64,000 nt of DNA from JBBAGC01 sp964491265 (GTDB lineage: Bacteria > Spirochaetota > UBA4802 > UBA5550). A program made the position numbers and the translations under genes. The stretch is from contig CAZBFP010000007.1 in NCBI GenBank assembly GCA_964491265.1, forward strand, positions 1 through 64,000, written 5' to 3'. This document shows positions 24,741 through 34,606 of this stretch, one piece after another. Position 1 is the first letter of the stretch, and each line of letters starts with the position of its first letter. Below the pieces are notes generated by a model. The model saw only the letters and a program-made list of their open reading frames with translations. It did no database searches and was not told the origin of the DNA.

Positions 24741-25780
24741 GCTTCACCTTTCTGTGTTTTTGATTTTTTGTAAGCAGTAATCCATCTGTCCAGCATGGGC
24801 GCAACCATGTTGCCGAATAAAATAGAGAATGCCACACCTCCGGCAAAGATAGACCTGTACCTGAAAAAAACAATGAGCATGCCTATGAAAAAGCCGTAAA
24901 TAATCTGCGATGTCTGGTTTTTAGGTGCGCTTATGGGATCTGTAACCATGAAAACAGCGGCAAAAAGTAAAGCTCCTGAGAATAGCGTGAAGTCAACTGC
25001 GGGGACAGCATCAATTTTAAAAACATAGTGAAGGAGAATGCTTAAAAAGAGCGCTCCTGCTATTGTAGATGCTGTGAGACGCCACTGTGCCGTCTTTGTC
25101 CATAAAAGATATATTCCGGATAAAATTATAACAAGAGCTGATACTTCACCGATTGATCCTGCTGAAAGGACTCTGGAGTGTCCCCCTGAGGTGAATACCT
25201 GGCCTAAAGCCCCTGTGAATAGATCTAATGTCTCTGCTGTAAAGGCAAAGTCACGTCTTGACCACATGGGTGTTGCTGCTGTGATCATATCTGCTGCGGC
25301 AAGTCCGCTTTTCTCAATCAATGACGAGGCGTAAGCTGAGGTTTCGAAACTCCACTCTTTGAAGCCGCCCGGGAATCCTGAAAAAACCGGGACAAACTTT
25401 GATGTAAGCTCAACAGGGAATGCCACATAAACAAAGGCTCTCCCCACAATTGCGGGGTTGAAAATATTTTTTCCGAATCCGCCGAAAACCTCTTTTCCAA
25501 AAAGTATAGCGATTACTGCGCCGGTTGCAACAATCCAGAATGGAGTTGTGGGGGGGAGAGAAAGTCCGTAAAGTATTGATGTTACAAAACAGGCCTGGCT
25601 GATTTTACCTTTCCTGTTTGAAGTCATTATCCATTCAGTAATTACGGCAGCAGCGGTTGAAACAAGAAGTATTGCTGCAACCCGCCATCCGAAAAAATAT
25701 ATACCGGTTAAAGCAACAGGTATAAGGGCATATACAACTTTAAGCATTACTTTCTGCTTAAGGAACTCTGGTTTTATCAT
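24737..25780 (-). CDS. nqrB: Na+-translocating NADH:quinone reductase subunit B
   Basis: This is a 347-residue membrane subunit of the NqrB/RnfD family with about ten helices. Signatures are GFGKNIFNPAIVGRAF (about 101-116), the FMN-attachment segment DMITAATPMW (about 162-171), and FMVTDPISAPKN (about 281-292). It is shorter than most NqrB (about 410), lacking part of the N-terminus. It is first in the operon. No nqrA precedes it; instead a 121-bp MITE begins 51 bp upstream. Confidence 0.9.
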   Translation of the reverse strand: MIKPEFLKQKVMLKVVYALIPVALTGIYFFGWRVAAILLVSTAAAVITEWIMTSNRKGKISQACFVTSILYGLSLPPTTPFWIVATGAVIAILFGKEVFGGFGKNIFNPAIVGRAFVYVAFPVELTSKFVPVFSGFPGGFKEWSFETSAYASSLIEKSGLAAADMITAATPMWSRRDFAFTAETLDLFTGALGQVFTSGGHSRVLSAGSIGEVSALVIILSGIYLLWTKTAQWRLTASTIAGALFLSILLHYVFKIDAVPAVDFTLFSGALLFAAVFMVTDPISAPKNQTSQIIYGFFIGMLIVFFRYRSIFAGGVAFSILFGNMVAPMLDRWITAYKKSKTQKGEA

Positions 25781-25830
25781 ATAATTTATTCTGTTTCCCG
25801 GTATTTACTTATTGCATTTTAAATTCTTTT

Positions 25831-25951
25831 CAGTAATTATTCCAAAAGATATTTTTTAGTGCAATAATGATGTTTCCCATATCCTCGACGCTGTAGGCGG
25901 AGGGGATATTGGAGCATTTTATTTCAGAAAAAAGTTAAGGAATTAACACTG
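25831..25951 (-). mobile_element. 121-bp MITE, copy 1
   Basis: It is inverted relative to copies 2 and 3. Terminal inverted repeats are CAGTAATTATTCC and GGAATTAACACTG, and the middle holds a degenerate G+C-rich palindrome. The flanks carry a perfect 9-bp direct repeat, AATTCTTTT (25822-25830 and 25952-25960). It sits between nqrB and the divergent gene at 26113, close to where the nqr promoter should be. The rest of this 332-bp gap is A+T-rich. Confidence 0.92.
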
Positions 25952-26112
25952 AATTCTTTTATATTATATAGATGAACAGTTTAATTTAAAAGCATTTTTT
26001 TATAAAATATAGCAGCTTTTATTTGACTATTCATATTTTATTTCTATTTTTTATAAATACCGTAAAATTTATTCTGATTTTTAAACCAATCTAACTATTA
26101 AGGAGAATTTAT

Positions 26113-26637
26113 ATGTTAAATCTGATTTCTGACAGACTTGTAGAACTGGTTGAAAAACATGCTGATATTATTATCAAACGATGGATCACCGGTCTTCTCG
26201 CTGATGAGTCAACCGCTTCATTTACTTCGCAAAATGTTAAATTTGTTGAGAGAAAAGCACATGATCTTCTAAAAAATCTGGGTCAGTGGATAAGTTACGA
26301 AACATCGAAAGAGGAGATCGGGAAAAGATACGGGAAAGAAGGGATGGAGCTTTTTGAAATGGGGATCCCTCTTTGTGAAGTACACAGGGCAACTGTTGTT
26401 CTTCGAAGGGCTTTATGGCTTTTTGTTGTAAATGAAAGCCCCTTTGAATCAGCTTTTCAGCTTCATCAGATGAGAGAGCTTAATGACAGGGTGGTGCTCT
26501 TTTTTGACAGGTCTGGATATTATACAATCAGGGGTTATGTTGAAGCAATGCATAATAAGGCCAGGGATCTTTTTGCAGCGGATGACGCCAAACTTGAAGA
26601 GATTTTTATTGAGAATTCATTTTATAAAGAAGGGTAG
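26113..26637 (+). CDS. RsbRD N-terminal-like sensor protein
   Basis: This is a 174-residue all-helical soluble protein. The pattern LVEKHADIIIKRWI, then a helix ending in GKRYGKEG, then FEMGIPLCEVHRATVVLRRALW (split by eye, about 83-104) resembles the RsbRD N-terminal domain, a globin-like sensor fold found in stressosome proteins and some kinases. It stands alone here without a STAS domain. AAGGAG precedes the ATG. The PilZ and Usp genes follow closely, so it may belong to a stress or c-di-GMP-linked operon. The family assignment is tentative. Confidence 0.55.
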   Translation: MLNLISDRLVELVEKHADIIIKRWITGLLADESTASFTSQNVKFVERKAHDLLKNLGQWISYETSKEEIGKRYGKEGMELFEMGIPLCEVHRATVVLRRALWLFVVNESPFESAFQLHQMRELNDRVVLFFDRSGYYTIRGYVEAMHNKARDLFAADDAKLEEIFIENSFYKEG

Positions 26638-26652
26638 TAAATGGGAGGGGTA

Positions 26653-27012
26653 ATGAAGCAAACACCCAGAGAGAACCAGAGAGTATATCTTACTTTTTAT
26701 CTCAGGATATTTGACGGCGACAGATTTTTAGGATACATGATAGATATTTCGCATGACGGTATTATGGTCATGTCAGATTTTCCTCTTGAAGAGGAGAAAA
26801 AATATTCTCTCAAAATGAAACTCCCCTCTTCTGCTGAATGGGAGGGGTGTAATATTAATGACCGCTCTATAGATTTTAATGCTGAATGCAGGTGGTCAAA
26901 GCATGATGCCATTGACAGGGAATTTTACCTCAGCGGATTCAGTTTTTCTGATCTTTCTCCGGAGGATGAAGCGATAATTCATAAATTGATTCACGATTTC
27001 CGGATCAGGTAA
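26653..27012 (+). CDS. PilZ domain protein
   Basis: This is a single-domain protein of 119 residues from the ATG at 26653, which has GGGAGGGG just before it. An ATG at 26641 is the alternative. It shows the two c-di-GMP-binding motifs of PilZ: an RxxxR at the N-terminus (RENQR) and DxSxxG (DISHDG) about 25 residues later, followed by the beta-barrel and a C-terminal helix. It is a likely c-di-GMP effector. It lies 15 bp after the RsbRD-like gene and 13 bp before the Usp gene. Confidence 0.8.
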   Translation: MKQTPRENQRVYLTFYLRIFDGDRFLGYMIDISHDGIMVMSDFPLEEEKKYSLKMKLPSSAEWEGCNINDRSIDFNAECRWSKHDAIDREFYLSGFSFSDLSPEDEAIIHKLIHDFRIR

Positions 27013-27025
27013 AGAGGGGGGAGTT

Positions 27026-27496
27026 ATGGAAGAGCAGGTTAGAATAATTGTAGCATTGAAATTTATTGAAGAGCCTGATGATCTTTTAAACCGGGCCCTT
27101 AAGGTGGCAAATAAATATAATGCGAAAATATACCTGCTTCATGTTCTTCAGGATATGCCTCATCTCTCATTCTATTCAGACTCATATAAGTACTGGGTGG
27201 AATTCCGTGATGCTGCTGTGCGGGATACAATTAAACAGATGGCCAAGTATATAGAAAAGCTTTCAGGAGAATTTGAAGAGGTGGAGCCTATTGTTGTTGT
27301 AGGTGAACCTGTAGAGGCTATTCTCAATGAAGCAGACAGGATCGATGCTGATCTGATTATAGTGGGGAATCACGCGCTCAGCGGTTTAAAGCATTTCATG
27401 CATCATAATATCGGGGAAAAAATAGTAAGGCTCTCCAAAAGACCTGTTCTCAGCTTCTATTTAGGGGAGACACAGGACAGCAAAGGCTCAGACTGA
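27026..27496 (+). CDS. Universal stress protein (UspA family)
   Basis: This is a 156-residue protein with the Usp fold: a first strand IIVALKFIEEPDDLLNRAL (split by eye), a strand KIYLLHVLQDMP, a helix, and the nucleotide-binding loop IIVGNHALSGLKHFMHHNIGEKIVRLSKRPVLS (about 112-144), where G-N-H replaces the usual G-S-R/H. ATP binding is possible. GGGGGGAG precedes the ATG. It is the third gene of the RsbRD-PilZ-Usp set. Confidence 0.83.
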   Translation: MEEQVRIIVALKFIEEPDDLLNRALKVANKYNAKIYLLHVLQDMPHLSFYSDSYKYWVEFRDAAVRDTIKQMAKYIEKLSGEFEEVEPIVVVGEPVEAILNEADRIDADLIIVGNHALSGLKHFMHHNIGEKIVRLSKRPVLSFYLGETQDSKGSD

Positions 27497-27511
27497 GACA
27501 GTGCTGTATAA

Positions 27512-28201
27512 GTGAAATATCTGCCCATGATAATAAAATTTCTTCTTTACCTCTGCATAATTTTTTCTCTTGCCCTCCCTGCTTCAGGGAGAGATTCAAT
27601 CACTGTATTGAGTGATGATAATTATCCTCCATATATTTTTCGTGATAATGCCGGCAATATTCAGGGGATAATTGTGGATCAGTGGGAGTTATGGAGCAGA
27701 AAAACAGGTATAGAAGTGATGTCAGAGCCCGGCTCAGGTACAACTTTTCTGCTCTATCTGCCGGTTTCAGAGAATATAAAAATTTCCCGGGGTGAAAATA
27801 TGGGTGAAAAAAATGGGAAGGATCTTAGCGGGAAAAGAGTGCTTGTCATTGATGACGAGGATCAGATCAGGGAGATAATGGCTGAAATTTTTAAGATGGA
27901 AGGGATTGAGCCGCTGCTTGCATCTGACGGAAGTGAGGGGATCAGGCTTTTTGATGAGCAAATCGCTTCAGGTAACTCAATTGACTGTATTGTTGCAGAT
28001 CTTACTATACCTGGCGGCATGGGGGGGAAGGAGGCAGTTGAAATTCTCAGAAGCAGGGGCGAAAAATTTAAGGCTGTTGTAACTTCAGGTTACAGTTCAG
28101 ATCCGGTTATTTCAAGGTATAGGGAATTCGGTTTTGACGCATATATTACCAAGCCTTTTTCAATCCATGATCTTCTCTCCATTATCAGAGGGATTGTATA
28201 A
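27512..28201 (+). pseudogene. Collapsed hybrid sensor kinase: binding-protein start fused to receiver domain
   Basis: The frame is open for 229 residues. Residues 1-69 are a signal peptide (about 1-26) and the start of a SBP_bac_3 solute-binding domain (ITVLSDDNYPPYIFRDNAG). At about residue 70 it changes into the last strand of a histidine-kinase ATPase domain (SEPGSGTTFLLYLPV), followed by a receiver domain (about 108-229) with VLVIDDE, phospho-acceptor Asp in IVADLTIPG, and the final Lys in ITKPF. The rest of the binding domain, the membrane helix, PAS, HisKA and most of the ATPase are missing. An in-frame deletion of a large hybrid kinase is the simplest reading. As written, the receiver would be exported, so it is probably non-functional. 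The start is GTG without a clear ribosome site. Confidence 0.72.
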
Positions 28202-28304
28202 TTTTATTCACTCTGTTTATTCTTTATATTTTATCATAATAATAGTTAAATGAAAGCCCGAGCGCCAAGACAATGAAGAGAAAAACGAATTGATGATAAA
28301 TACG

Positions 28305-28321
28305 TTTCTTAACCCCGCCCC
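28305..28321 (+). repeat. 17-bp inverted repeat, left arm
   Basis: TTTCTTAACCCCGCCCC is a perfect inverted copy of 38716-38732. It lies 60 bp inside the left cassette boundary and before the helicase start. The arms nest inside the cassette-end complementarity. Confidence 0.8.
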
Positions 28322-28379
28322 AAGAACGCCCGCCGTCCATGGCGGGCTGAAGAGAAAATAAGAATAGGATTGATAACGA

Positions 28380-31253
28380 ATGGAATTAACTGACTACCAT
28401 TGCAAATTCATTGCTCACGATTTAACTCGCAAAGCTGTCAACGGCCAAGATCGTTTATCGATGTCCCTATTCAATGCGTCTGTAGATTTGAACCCCCACC
28501 AGATTGAGGCAGCTTTATTTGCCTTGCAATCACCTTTATCAATGGGCAGTATTTTAGCGGATGAAGTTGGGCTTGGTAAAACTATTGAAGCGGGAATTGT
28601 TCTTTGTCAATATTGGGCAGAACGACGCAGGCGAATACTCATTATCACGCCAGCGTCAATAAGAAAACAGTGGGCGCTTGAGCTTGAAGAAAAATTTAAT
28701 CTGCCAGTTATCATTCTTGATTCAAAATCATTTGCTGATGCAAAAAGGCAGGGCAAACATCCACTTCAGCAAAAAGCAGTACTTGTTGCTTCTTATAATT
28801 TTGTCAACAAAATTAAAGATGAGATAAAAACGATAGCATGGGATTTAGTTGTAATCGATGAAGCCCATAAACTCCGCAATGCTTATAGGACGAGCAATAA
28901 AGTTGGCCAGGGAATAAGGTGGGCTACCGAAGGCTGCCGAAAATTATTGCTTACCGCAACACCCTTACAGAATTCTTTGCTCGAACTGTACGGCTTGACT
29001 ACTTTGATCGATGACAATATTTTTGGCGAAGTAAATGGATTCAGGGCGCAATTCATGAATGCGGGCGCGAATATCAACGAATTGCGTCTGCGCTTGCGTA
29101 CATTTTGTAAAAGAACCCTTCGCAACCAAGTTGTTGAATACATCTCGTACACAAATCGAAAAGCCATCACTCGCCCTTTCCGGCCTACAGATGACGAACA
29201 CAAACTCTATGAAGCTATTTCTGCTTTTTTACAACGCGAAAGTAGCTACGCCATTCCGAATCGTCAAAAACATTTAACGCAGATTATTTTACGCAAACTT
29301 CTGGCGTCCTCCTCCAAGGCTATAGCGGCAACTCTTGAGACCATGCAATTGCGTCTTGAAAAACTGCGGGACGACAAATTGCCTCCTGAAGAAGATTCAA
29401 TGGAGAGTATTTTTTCTGAGGAAGAAGTTGAGGATGATCTTTTAGATGAAATACTTGATGATGAAGAATCTGAAATAACAGCAGAAGCCATCGACTGGAT
29501 AAAAATTAAGGAAGAAATACAGGAACTCTCGCGATTGGCGCAGTGGGCAAATGCTATTGGAACCGATACAAAAACACGAAGCCTTCTTTCTGCTCTTGAA
29601 ATCGGTTTTAAGGAAATGTCAGCCAGTGGTGCTGCTGAAAAAGCTTTGATCTTTACCGAGTCCAGGCGCACTCAGGATTATCTGGTTGCTTACTTGCAAC
29701 AAAATGGCTTTGCCAATCAAATTGTCGTTTTCAACGGCTCCAATAACAGTCCAGCAACTACGGCAATATACCAGAAGTGGGTGGAAACAAACAAAGGTTC
29801 TGGTCGTGTTTCCGGCTCCCGGGATGTCGATATCCGCACAGCAATAGTCGAGCATTTCCGGGATCATGCGCAGATCATGATTGCCACTGAAGCCGCATCT
29901 GAAGGCATCAACCTGCAATTTTGTTCATTGGTGGTTAATTACGACTTGCCCTGGAATCCGCAAAGGGTGGAACAGCGCATTGGACGCTGTCACCGGTATG
30001 GTCAAAAACATGATGTGGTGGTGATCAATTTCCTAAACGAACGAAACGATGCAGACCGTCGTGTGCTGGAGCTGCTTTCGGAGAAATTCCAGCTTTTTAG
30101 CGGTGTTTTCGGCGCCTCCGATGATGTGCTGGGAACTATCGAATCAGGGGTAGATTTTGAAAAACGGATACTCGCCATCTATCAGGAGTGCCGAACTACT
30201 GAAGAAATCGAAGCGGCATTCAAGTCTCTCCAAGATGAAATGGATGAAGCAATCAAGGAACGCATTGATGATACCCGCAAAATGCTCTTTGAAAACTTTG
30301 ATGAAGATGTGCATGAACGCTTGAAATTTCGTCTTGATAGCACCCGGGCGCAATTGGATAAATTTTCAAGCCGATTCTGGAATGTAACCAAAGCAATCTT
30401 AGCAAACTCTGCCCAATTTGAAGATGAATCTTTATCCTTCAAACTTAAGGATTCACCTTCCCGGGATATATATCCTGGCAAATATCATTTAATCACCAAA
30501 GAGCATCGTTCCCAAGACAAACCGTTAGAAGCTCACGATTCATATCTGTACCGTCTGAGTCATCCCTTGGGTGAGCACGTCATTGAATCGGCCAAAAATC
30601 TGGAAACACCGAGTGCATGCGTGACCTTTGATATCAGCAATCACGCAGTTCATATCCATGCGGTGCAACAGCTCAAGGACAAATCTGGCTATCTGCTTCT
30701 CAATAAACTCACCATCGAAAGCTTCGAGCAGGAAGAATATCTCCTGTTTTCTGGGTTTGACCATGAGGGGCATACGATTGACCAGGAAACCTGTGAAAAA
30801 CTCTTCTCCTGTGTGGGTGAGTCTGGGCAAAGCGTTAATTTGCCCGGTCATATAACACAGCGTTTGCAGGCTGAAGCCAAACGGCACGCTGAAGCTACTC
30901 TCAGTTTATCACTCGAACAGAACAGCAAGTACTTCAACGAAGCCCGGGAAAAGCTGGAAAAATGGGCCGATGATATGGTACTCTCTGCCGAGAAAGCCCT
31001 CAAAGATACCAAGGAACAGATAAAGGCCTTGCAACGGGAAGCTCGGCAAGCTGTAACGCTTACGGATCAACACGCCATCCAGCAGAAGATGCAGGCCTTG
31101 GAAAAACAACAGCGCCGACAGCGGCAGGAAATTTTTAAAGTTGAAGACGAAATTATCATCAAAAGGGATGAGCTGATAGGCAAGCTGGAAAAACGCCTTG
31201 CCCAGAAAACTGAAAACTTGACCTTATTTACAATACAATGGAGTGTGATATGA
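28380..31253 (+). CDS. SNF2-type DEAD/DEAH helicase of restriction-modification cassette
   Basis: This is a 957-residue helicase. Motifs are a Q-like region NPHQIEAALFAL (about 38-49), Walker A ADEVGLGKT (60-68), DEAH (160-163), TATPLQNS (about 193-200), and in the second RecA domain TEAASEGINLQF and QRIGRCHRYGQ (about 505-545). The C-terminal 350 residues are largely coiled coil (about 850-945) without a nuclease motif I can see. It resembles the SNF2/RapA-type helicases encoded beside type III-like methylases. Its stop overlaps the methylase ATG as ATGA. Base composition is richer in G+C than the flanking chromosome. Confidence 0.87.
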   Translation: MELTDYHCKFIAHDLTRKAVNGQDRLSMSLFNASVDLNPHQIEAALFALQSPLSMGSILADEVGLGKTIEAGIVLCQYWAERRRRILIITPASIRKQWALELEEKFNLPVIILDSKSFADAKRQGKHPLQQKAVLVASYNFVNKIKDEIKTIAWDLVVIDEAHKLRNAYRTSNKVGQGIRWATEGCRKLLLTATPLQNSLLELYGLTTLIDDNIFGEVNGFRAQFMNAGANINELRLRLRTFCKRTLRNQVVEYISYTNRKAITRPFRPTDDEHKLYEAISAFLQRESSYAIPNRQKHLTQIILRKLLASSSKAIAATLETMQLRLEKLRDDKLPPEEDSMESIFSEEEVEDDLLDEILDDEESEITAEAIDWIKIKEEIQELSRLAQWANAIGTDTKTRSLLSALEIGFKEMSASGAAEKALIFTESRRTQDYLVAYLQQNGFANQIVVFNGSNNSPATTAIYQKWVETNKGSGRVSGSRDVDIRTAIVEHFRDHAQIMIATEAASEGINLQFCSLVVNYDLPWNPQRVEQRIGRCHRYGQKHDVVVINFLNERNDADRRVLELLSEKFQLFSGVFGASDDVLGTIESGVDFEKRILAIYQECRTTEEIEAAFKSLQDEMDEAIKERIDDTRKMLFENFDEDVHERLKFRLDSTRAQLDKFSSRFWNVTKAILANSAQFEDESLSFKLKDSPSRDIYPGKYHLITKEHRSQDKPLEAHDSYLYRLSHPLGEHVIESAKNLETPSACVTFDISNHAVHIHAVQQLKDKSGYLLLNKLTIESFEQEEYLLFSGFDHEGHTIDQETCEKLFSCVGESGQSVNLPGHITQRLQAEAKRHAEATLSLSLEQNSKYFNEAREKLEKWADDMVLSAEKALKDTKEQIKALQREARQAVTLTDQHAIQQKMQALEKQQRRQRQEIFKVEDEIIIKRDELIGKLEKRLAQKTENLTLFTIQWSVI

Positions 31254-32514
31254 GCCAGAAATACGAAAAACTAAAAAACTTGTTAAAAGAACTCTTTCAA
31301 TTAGATCAACCAGACCTCGACTTTGGCTTGTACCGCATTATGCGCGCCCGTAGCGCCGAGATTACCCAATTTCTGGATTCTGATCTGTTCCCGCAAGTGA
31401 AAGCCTCTTTTGCTGCATATCAACCCGCTGACAAGGCGGCTATCCAAAAAGAACTGGATAAGGTCATCAATGCGGTCAAAGAAGCTGATATGGACCCTGA
31501 GCAGTCTCCCAAAGTCAAGGAACTGCGGGCAAAACTCGCTAACGAAGCGGTGGACATTGGAACTCTGGAAAGTGAAGTTTACGACCATCTCTACAGTTTC
31601 TTCCGGCGCTACTACTCTGAGGGTGACTTCATCAGTAAACGGGTATACAAAGAAGGTGTTTACGCCATTCCCTACGAGGGGGAGGAAGTCAAACTCCATT
31701 GGGCCAACGCCGACCAGTACTACATCAAAACCAGTGAGTATTTGCGGGATTATGCCTTTCGCCTGAATCCCAGTAGCGAAGCCGCCCCCAAGCGGGTGCA
31801 TTTCCGTCTTGTCGATGTAGCTGAGGGCGAACATGGCAATGTGAAGGAAACCGAGGGCAAGAACCGGGTGTTCGTACTGGCGAGTGAAGATTTCATCAGT
31901 GAAGAAAACAAAGAGCTGGTTATCAAGTTTGAATACCGCCCGGCTTCGCTTACCGATTGGCCAGATGATCAACGGGATGGCAAAAAGAAGCCACCGGCGC
32001 AAAAGGATTTAATTGCCATTGCCGAGAAACACTTGTTGGCGGTAAGCGATACAGCCCTTGCTTCATGGATTGCCGAGCTGGGGAAAAAGCATACCAAGGC
32101 CGATGGCGAATTGGCAGACTATTCCAAACTGGTTGCCCACCTTAACCGCTACACGGCCCGCAATACCTTTGATTACTTCATCCATAAAGACCTTGGCAAG
32201 TTTCTTACCCGCGAACTGGATTTCTATATCAAGAACGAGGTGATGCACTTAGATGATGTGGAAAGCGAAACAGTGCCACGGGTGGAGCAGTACCTTTCTA
32301 AAATTAAGGTGATCCGTAAAGTGGCCAAGAAGATCATCGACTTTTTGGCGCAGTTGGAAGATTTTCAGAAGAAGCTCTGGCTTAAAAAGAAGTTTGTGGT
32401 GGAGACTAATTATTGTATCACCCTCGATCGTGTACCAGAAGAGTTTTATGCGGAGATTGCTGCCAACAAGGCGCAGGTGGAGGAATGGGTTAAGCTGGGG
32501 TTTTTGGAAGAGGG

Positions 32515-32542
32515 TTCACGCGGAGGCGCGGAGGGCGCGGAG
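32515..32542 (+). repeat. Short GC-rich tandem (CGCGGAGG-type) inside Mod
   Basis: TTCACGCGGAGGCGCGGAGG and the next eight bases form a G+C-rich near-tandem segment of a kind often scattered in intergenic DNA. It encodes a linker (GSRGGAEGAE) that interrupts otherwise charged coding sequence, and the frame is kept. Confidence 0.45.
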
Positions 32543-34230
32543 ACAGATAAGGATTTGTTTGGGGTTTCGGTTGACGGGAAGTTGTATGCTTCGGATGTTT
32601 CGGTTGATTTTTTGAAAGCTAACGACAAGTTGGTGTTGGATACGAAGTTTTTTAGCGATGAGTTTAAGGCAAAGTTGATTGGGGGGATAGAAGACTTTGA
32701 TGAAAAGATGGATGGGTTGTTGATTCATAGCGAGAATTTTCAGGCTTTGAATTTATTGCAGGCACGGTATAGGGAGCAGGTGAAGTGCGTGTATATTGAT
32801 CCGCCGTATAATACAGGTGATTCTAAAATATTATACAAAATGAGTATGATTCATCTGCATGGCTTTCACTGATGCAAAACAGAATTAGTTTAAGCAAAAA
32901 TTTAATCAATGATGACTTTGTTTATTACATAGCGATAGATGATTATGAAATGGTACCTCTATGTGAGTTTATTGATACACATTTTGATTTTAGAAGAGAA
33001 ATGATTGTTATAAACCACCATCCGCAAGGAGGGAAGGCTGTTACACTCGCAAATACTCATGAATATATGCTTGCTCTAGTCAATTCAGGTTCGGATAGGA
33101 CTTTAGTTGGACGGCAAATATCTGAAGAAACAGAGGAACGTCCATATAAGAGAAGTGGAACAGCAAATAGTAATTTTAGAAAGTACAGGCAAAACAGTTT
33201 CTTTGCGTTTTTAGTTGATCCCGTTACTTTTAAGGTTGTTGGTATTGAGAACCCTCCGCTTAAAGATGCTGAATATCCTGTTGAAGATACAGCTGAAGGC
33301 TATAAAAGAGTATATCCAATTGGCAAAAACAACACAGAACGTGTATGGAGAAATTCATTTGAATCTGCTAAAAAACTGTTTGAAAATGAGAGAATAATCA
33401 GTACAAATAACTTCACAATATATCAGTTGATTGAACACGGCGAAAAGAAAACAGCTCTTTTTAGTAATTGGACTGATACAAAATATAATGCAGGAACGAA
33501 TGGGGCAAATTTACTGAATCATATAATTGGGAAACAGAATCCTTTTGCTTATCCAAAGTCAATATTTACTGTTGAAGACGCTCTGTATACGCACCAAGAT
33601 TCAAATGATGGGATCGTTTTGGATTTTTTTGGTGGCTCAGGTACGACCGCACATGCCGTAATCAATCTTAACCGTAAGGATAATTCAAATGAGGAGGATT
33701 CCGGCAACAGAAAATATGTAATAATTGAGATGGGAGATCATTTTAATTCGGTCTTAAAACCAAGAGTTCAGAAAATCGTTTATAGCCTTTCCTGGCAAGA
33801 TGGTAAACCCACTTCCCGAGATACCGGTATCTCCCACTGTTTCAAATACATCCGCCTGGAATCCTATGAAGACACTTTGAACAACCTCGACCTGCGTCGT
33901 ACCGATGCCCAGGCCAGCTTGCTTGACTTCAAAGGAGAAGGAGCGGACAAGTTCAAAGAGGACTACATTCTGCGCTATATGCTGGATGTGGAAAGCCGGG
34001 GTAGCAGATCACTCTTGAATATAGAGGCTTTTACCGACCCTACGGCTTATAGCCTCAAAGTCAAAATACCCGGCAGTGATGAAAGCCGGGAAGTTAAAGT
34101 TGACCTGATGGAGACTTTCAATTACCTGCTTGGCTTACAGATAAAAAATATTTCAGCACCGCATACCATAAGCGCTGACTTTGAACGCGATAGTGAAAAA
34201 CGATTGCGAATTAAGGGAAGAATAAGAGAA

Positions 34231-34312
34231 ATTAACCGCGAATGCACGCCAATAGACGCGAATGAACAAAAACAAAATATTGGCGTTGATTCGCGTTCAT
34301 TAGCGGTTGAAA
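34231..34312 (+). repeat. Imperfect palindromic repeat inserted in frame in Mod
   Basis: The left arm AACCGCGAATGCACGCCAAT with AGACGCGAATGA is answered by TTGGCGTTGATTCGCGTTCA and TTAGCGGTT. The arms are imperfect inverted copies about 30 nt long. The type (AACCGCGAATGAACGCGAAT) is familiar as an intergenic dispersed repeat in many genomes. Here it lies in the C-terminal part of the methylase gene and is translated without a stop. Confidence 0.6.
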
Positions 34313-34606
34313 ATTCCTGGTGGTTCCGTACCGTTACCGGCACCACCCTCGATGGGCGAAAAATCCTTGTTATCTGGCGTAAACGGCCCGGCTTGGAGAA
34401 TCCGGAAGGCGTGGAACAGGACAATCTGGTACTCGATACCTGGTTTACCAAAATGGGCTATTCCAGTAAGGATAAAGAGTTCGACCTAATCTATGTTAAC
34501 GGCACCAACAACCTGGAAAACCTGAAAACCCCCGATGATTTGTGGAAAGTGCGCCTCATTGAAGAAGACTTCAAACGCCTGATGTTTGAAGATGCGGGGG
34601 TGTAAG

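Larger units (their letters stand above)
31250..34605 (+). pseudogene. Type III-like DNA adenine methylase (Mod), frameshifted
   Basis: The methylase is split in two frames: 31250-32872 and 32872-34605. The first part has an N-terminal region and the catalytic motif YIDPPYNTG (Asp about residue 517). It then runs into TGA after MSMIHLHGFH. Inserting one base in the A4 run at 32837-32840 restores the normal text KNEYDSSAWLSLMQNR, which joins the second frame. That frame carries the target-recognition region, motif I LDFFGGSGTTAHAV near 33620 and the C-terminal domain. Intact, it would be an N6-adenine methylase of about 1118 residues (beta class order). The break could be mutation, phase-type switching or a sequencing error. 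The central block 32810-33790 is more A+T-rich than both sides. Confidence 0.85.
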
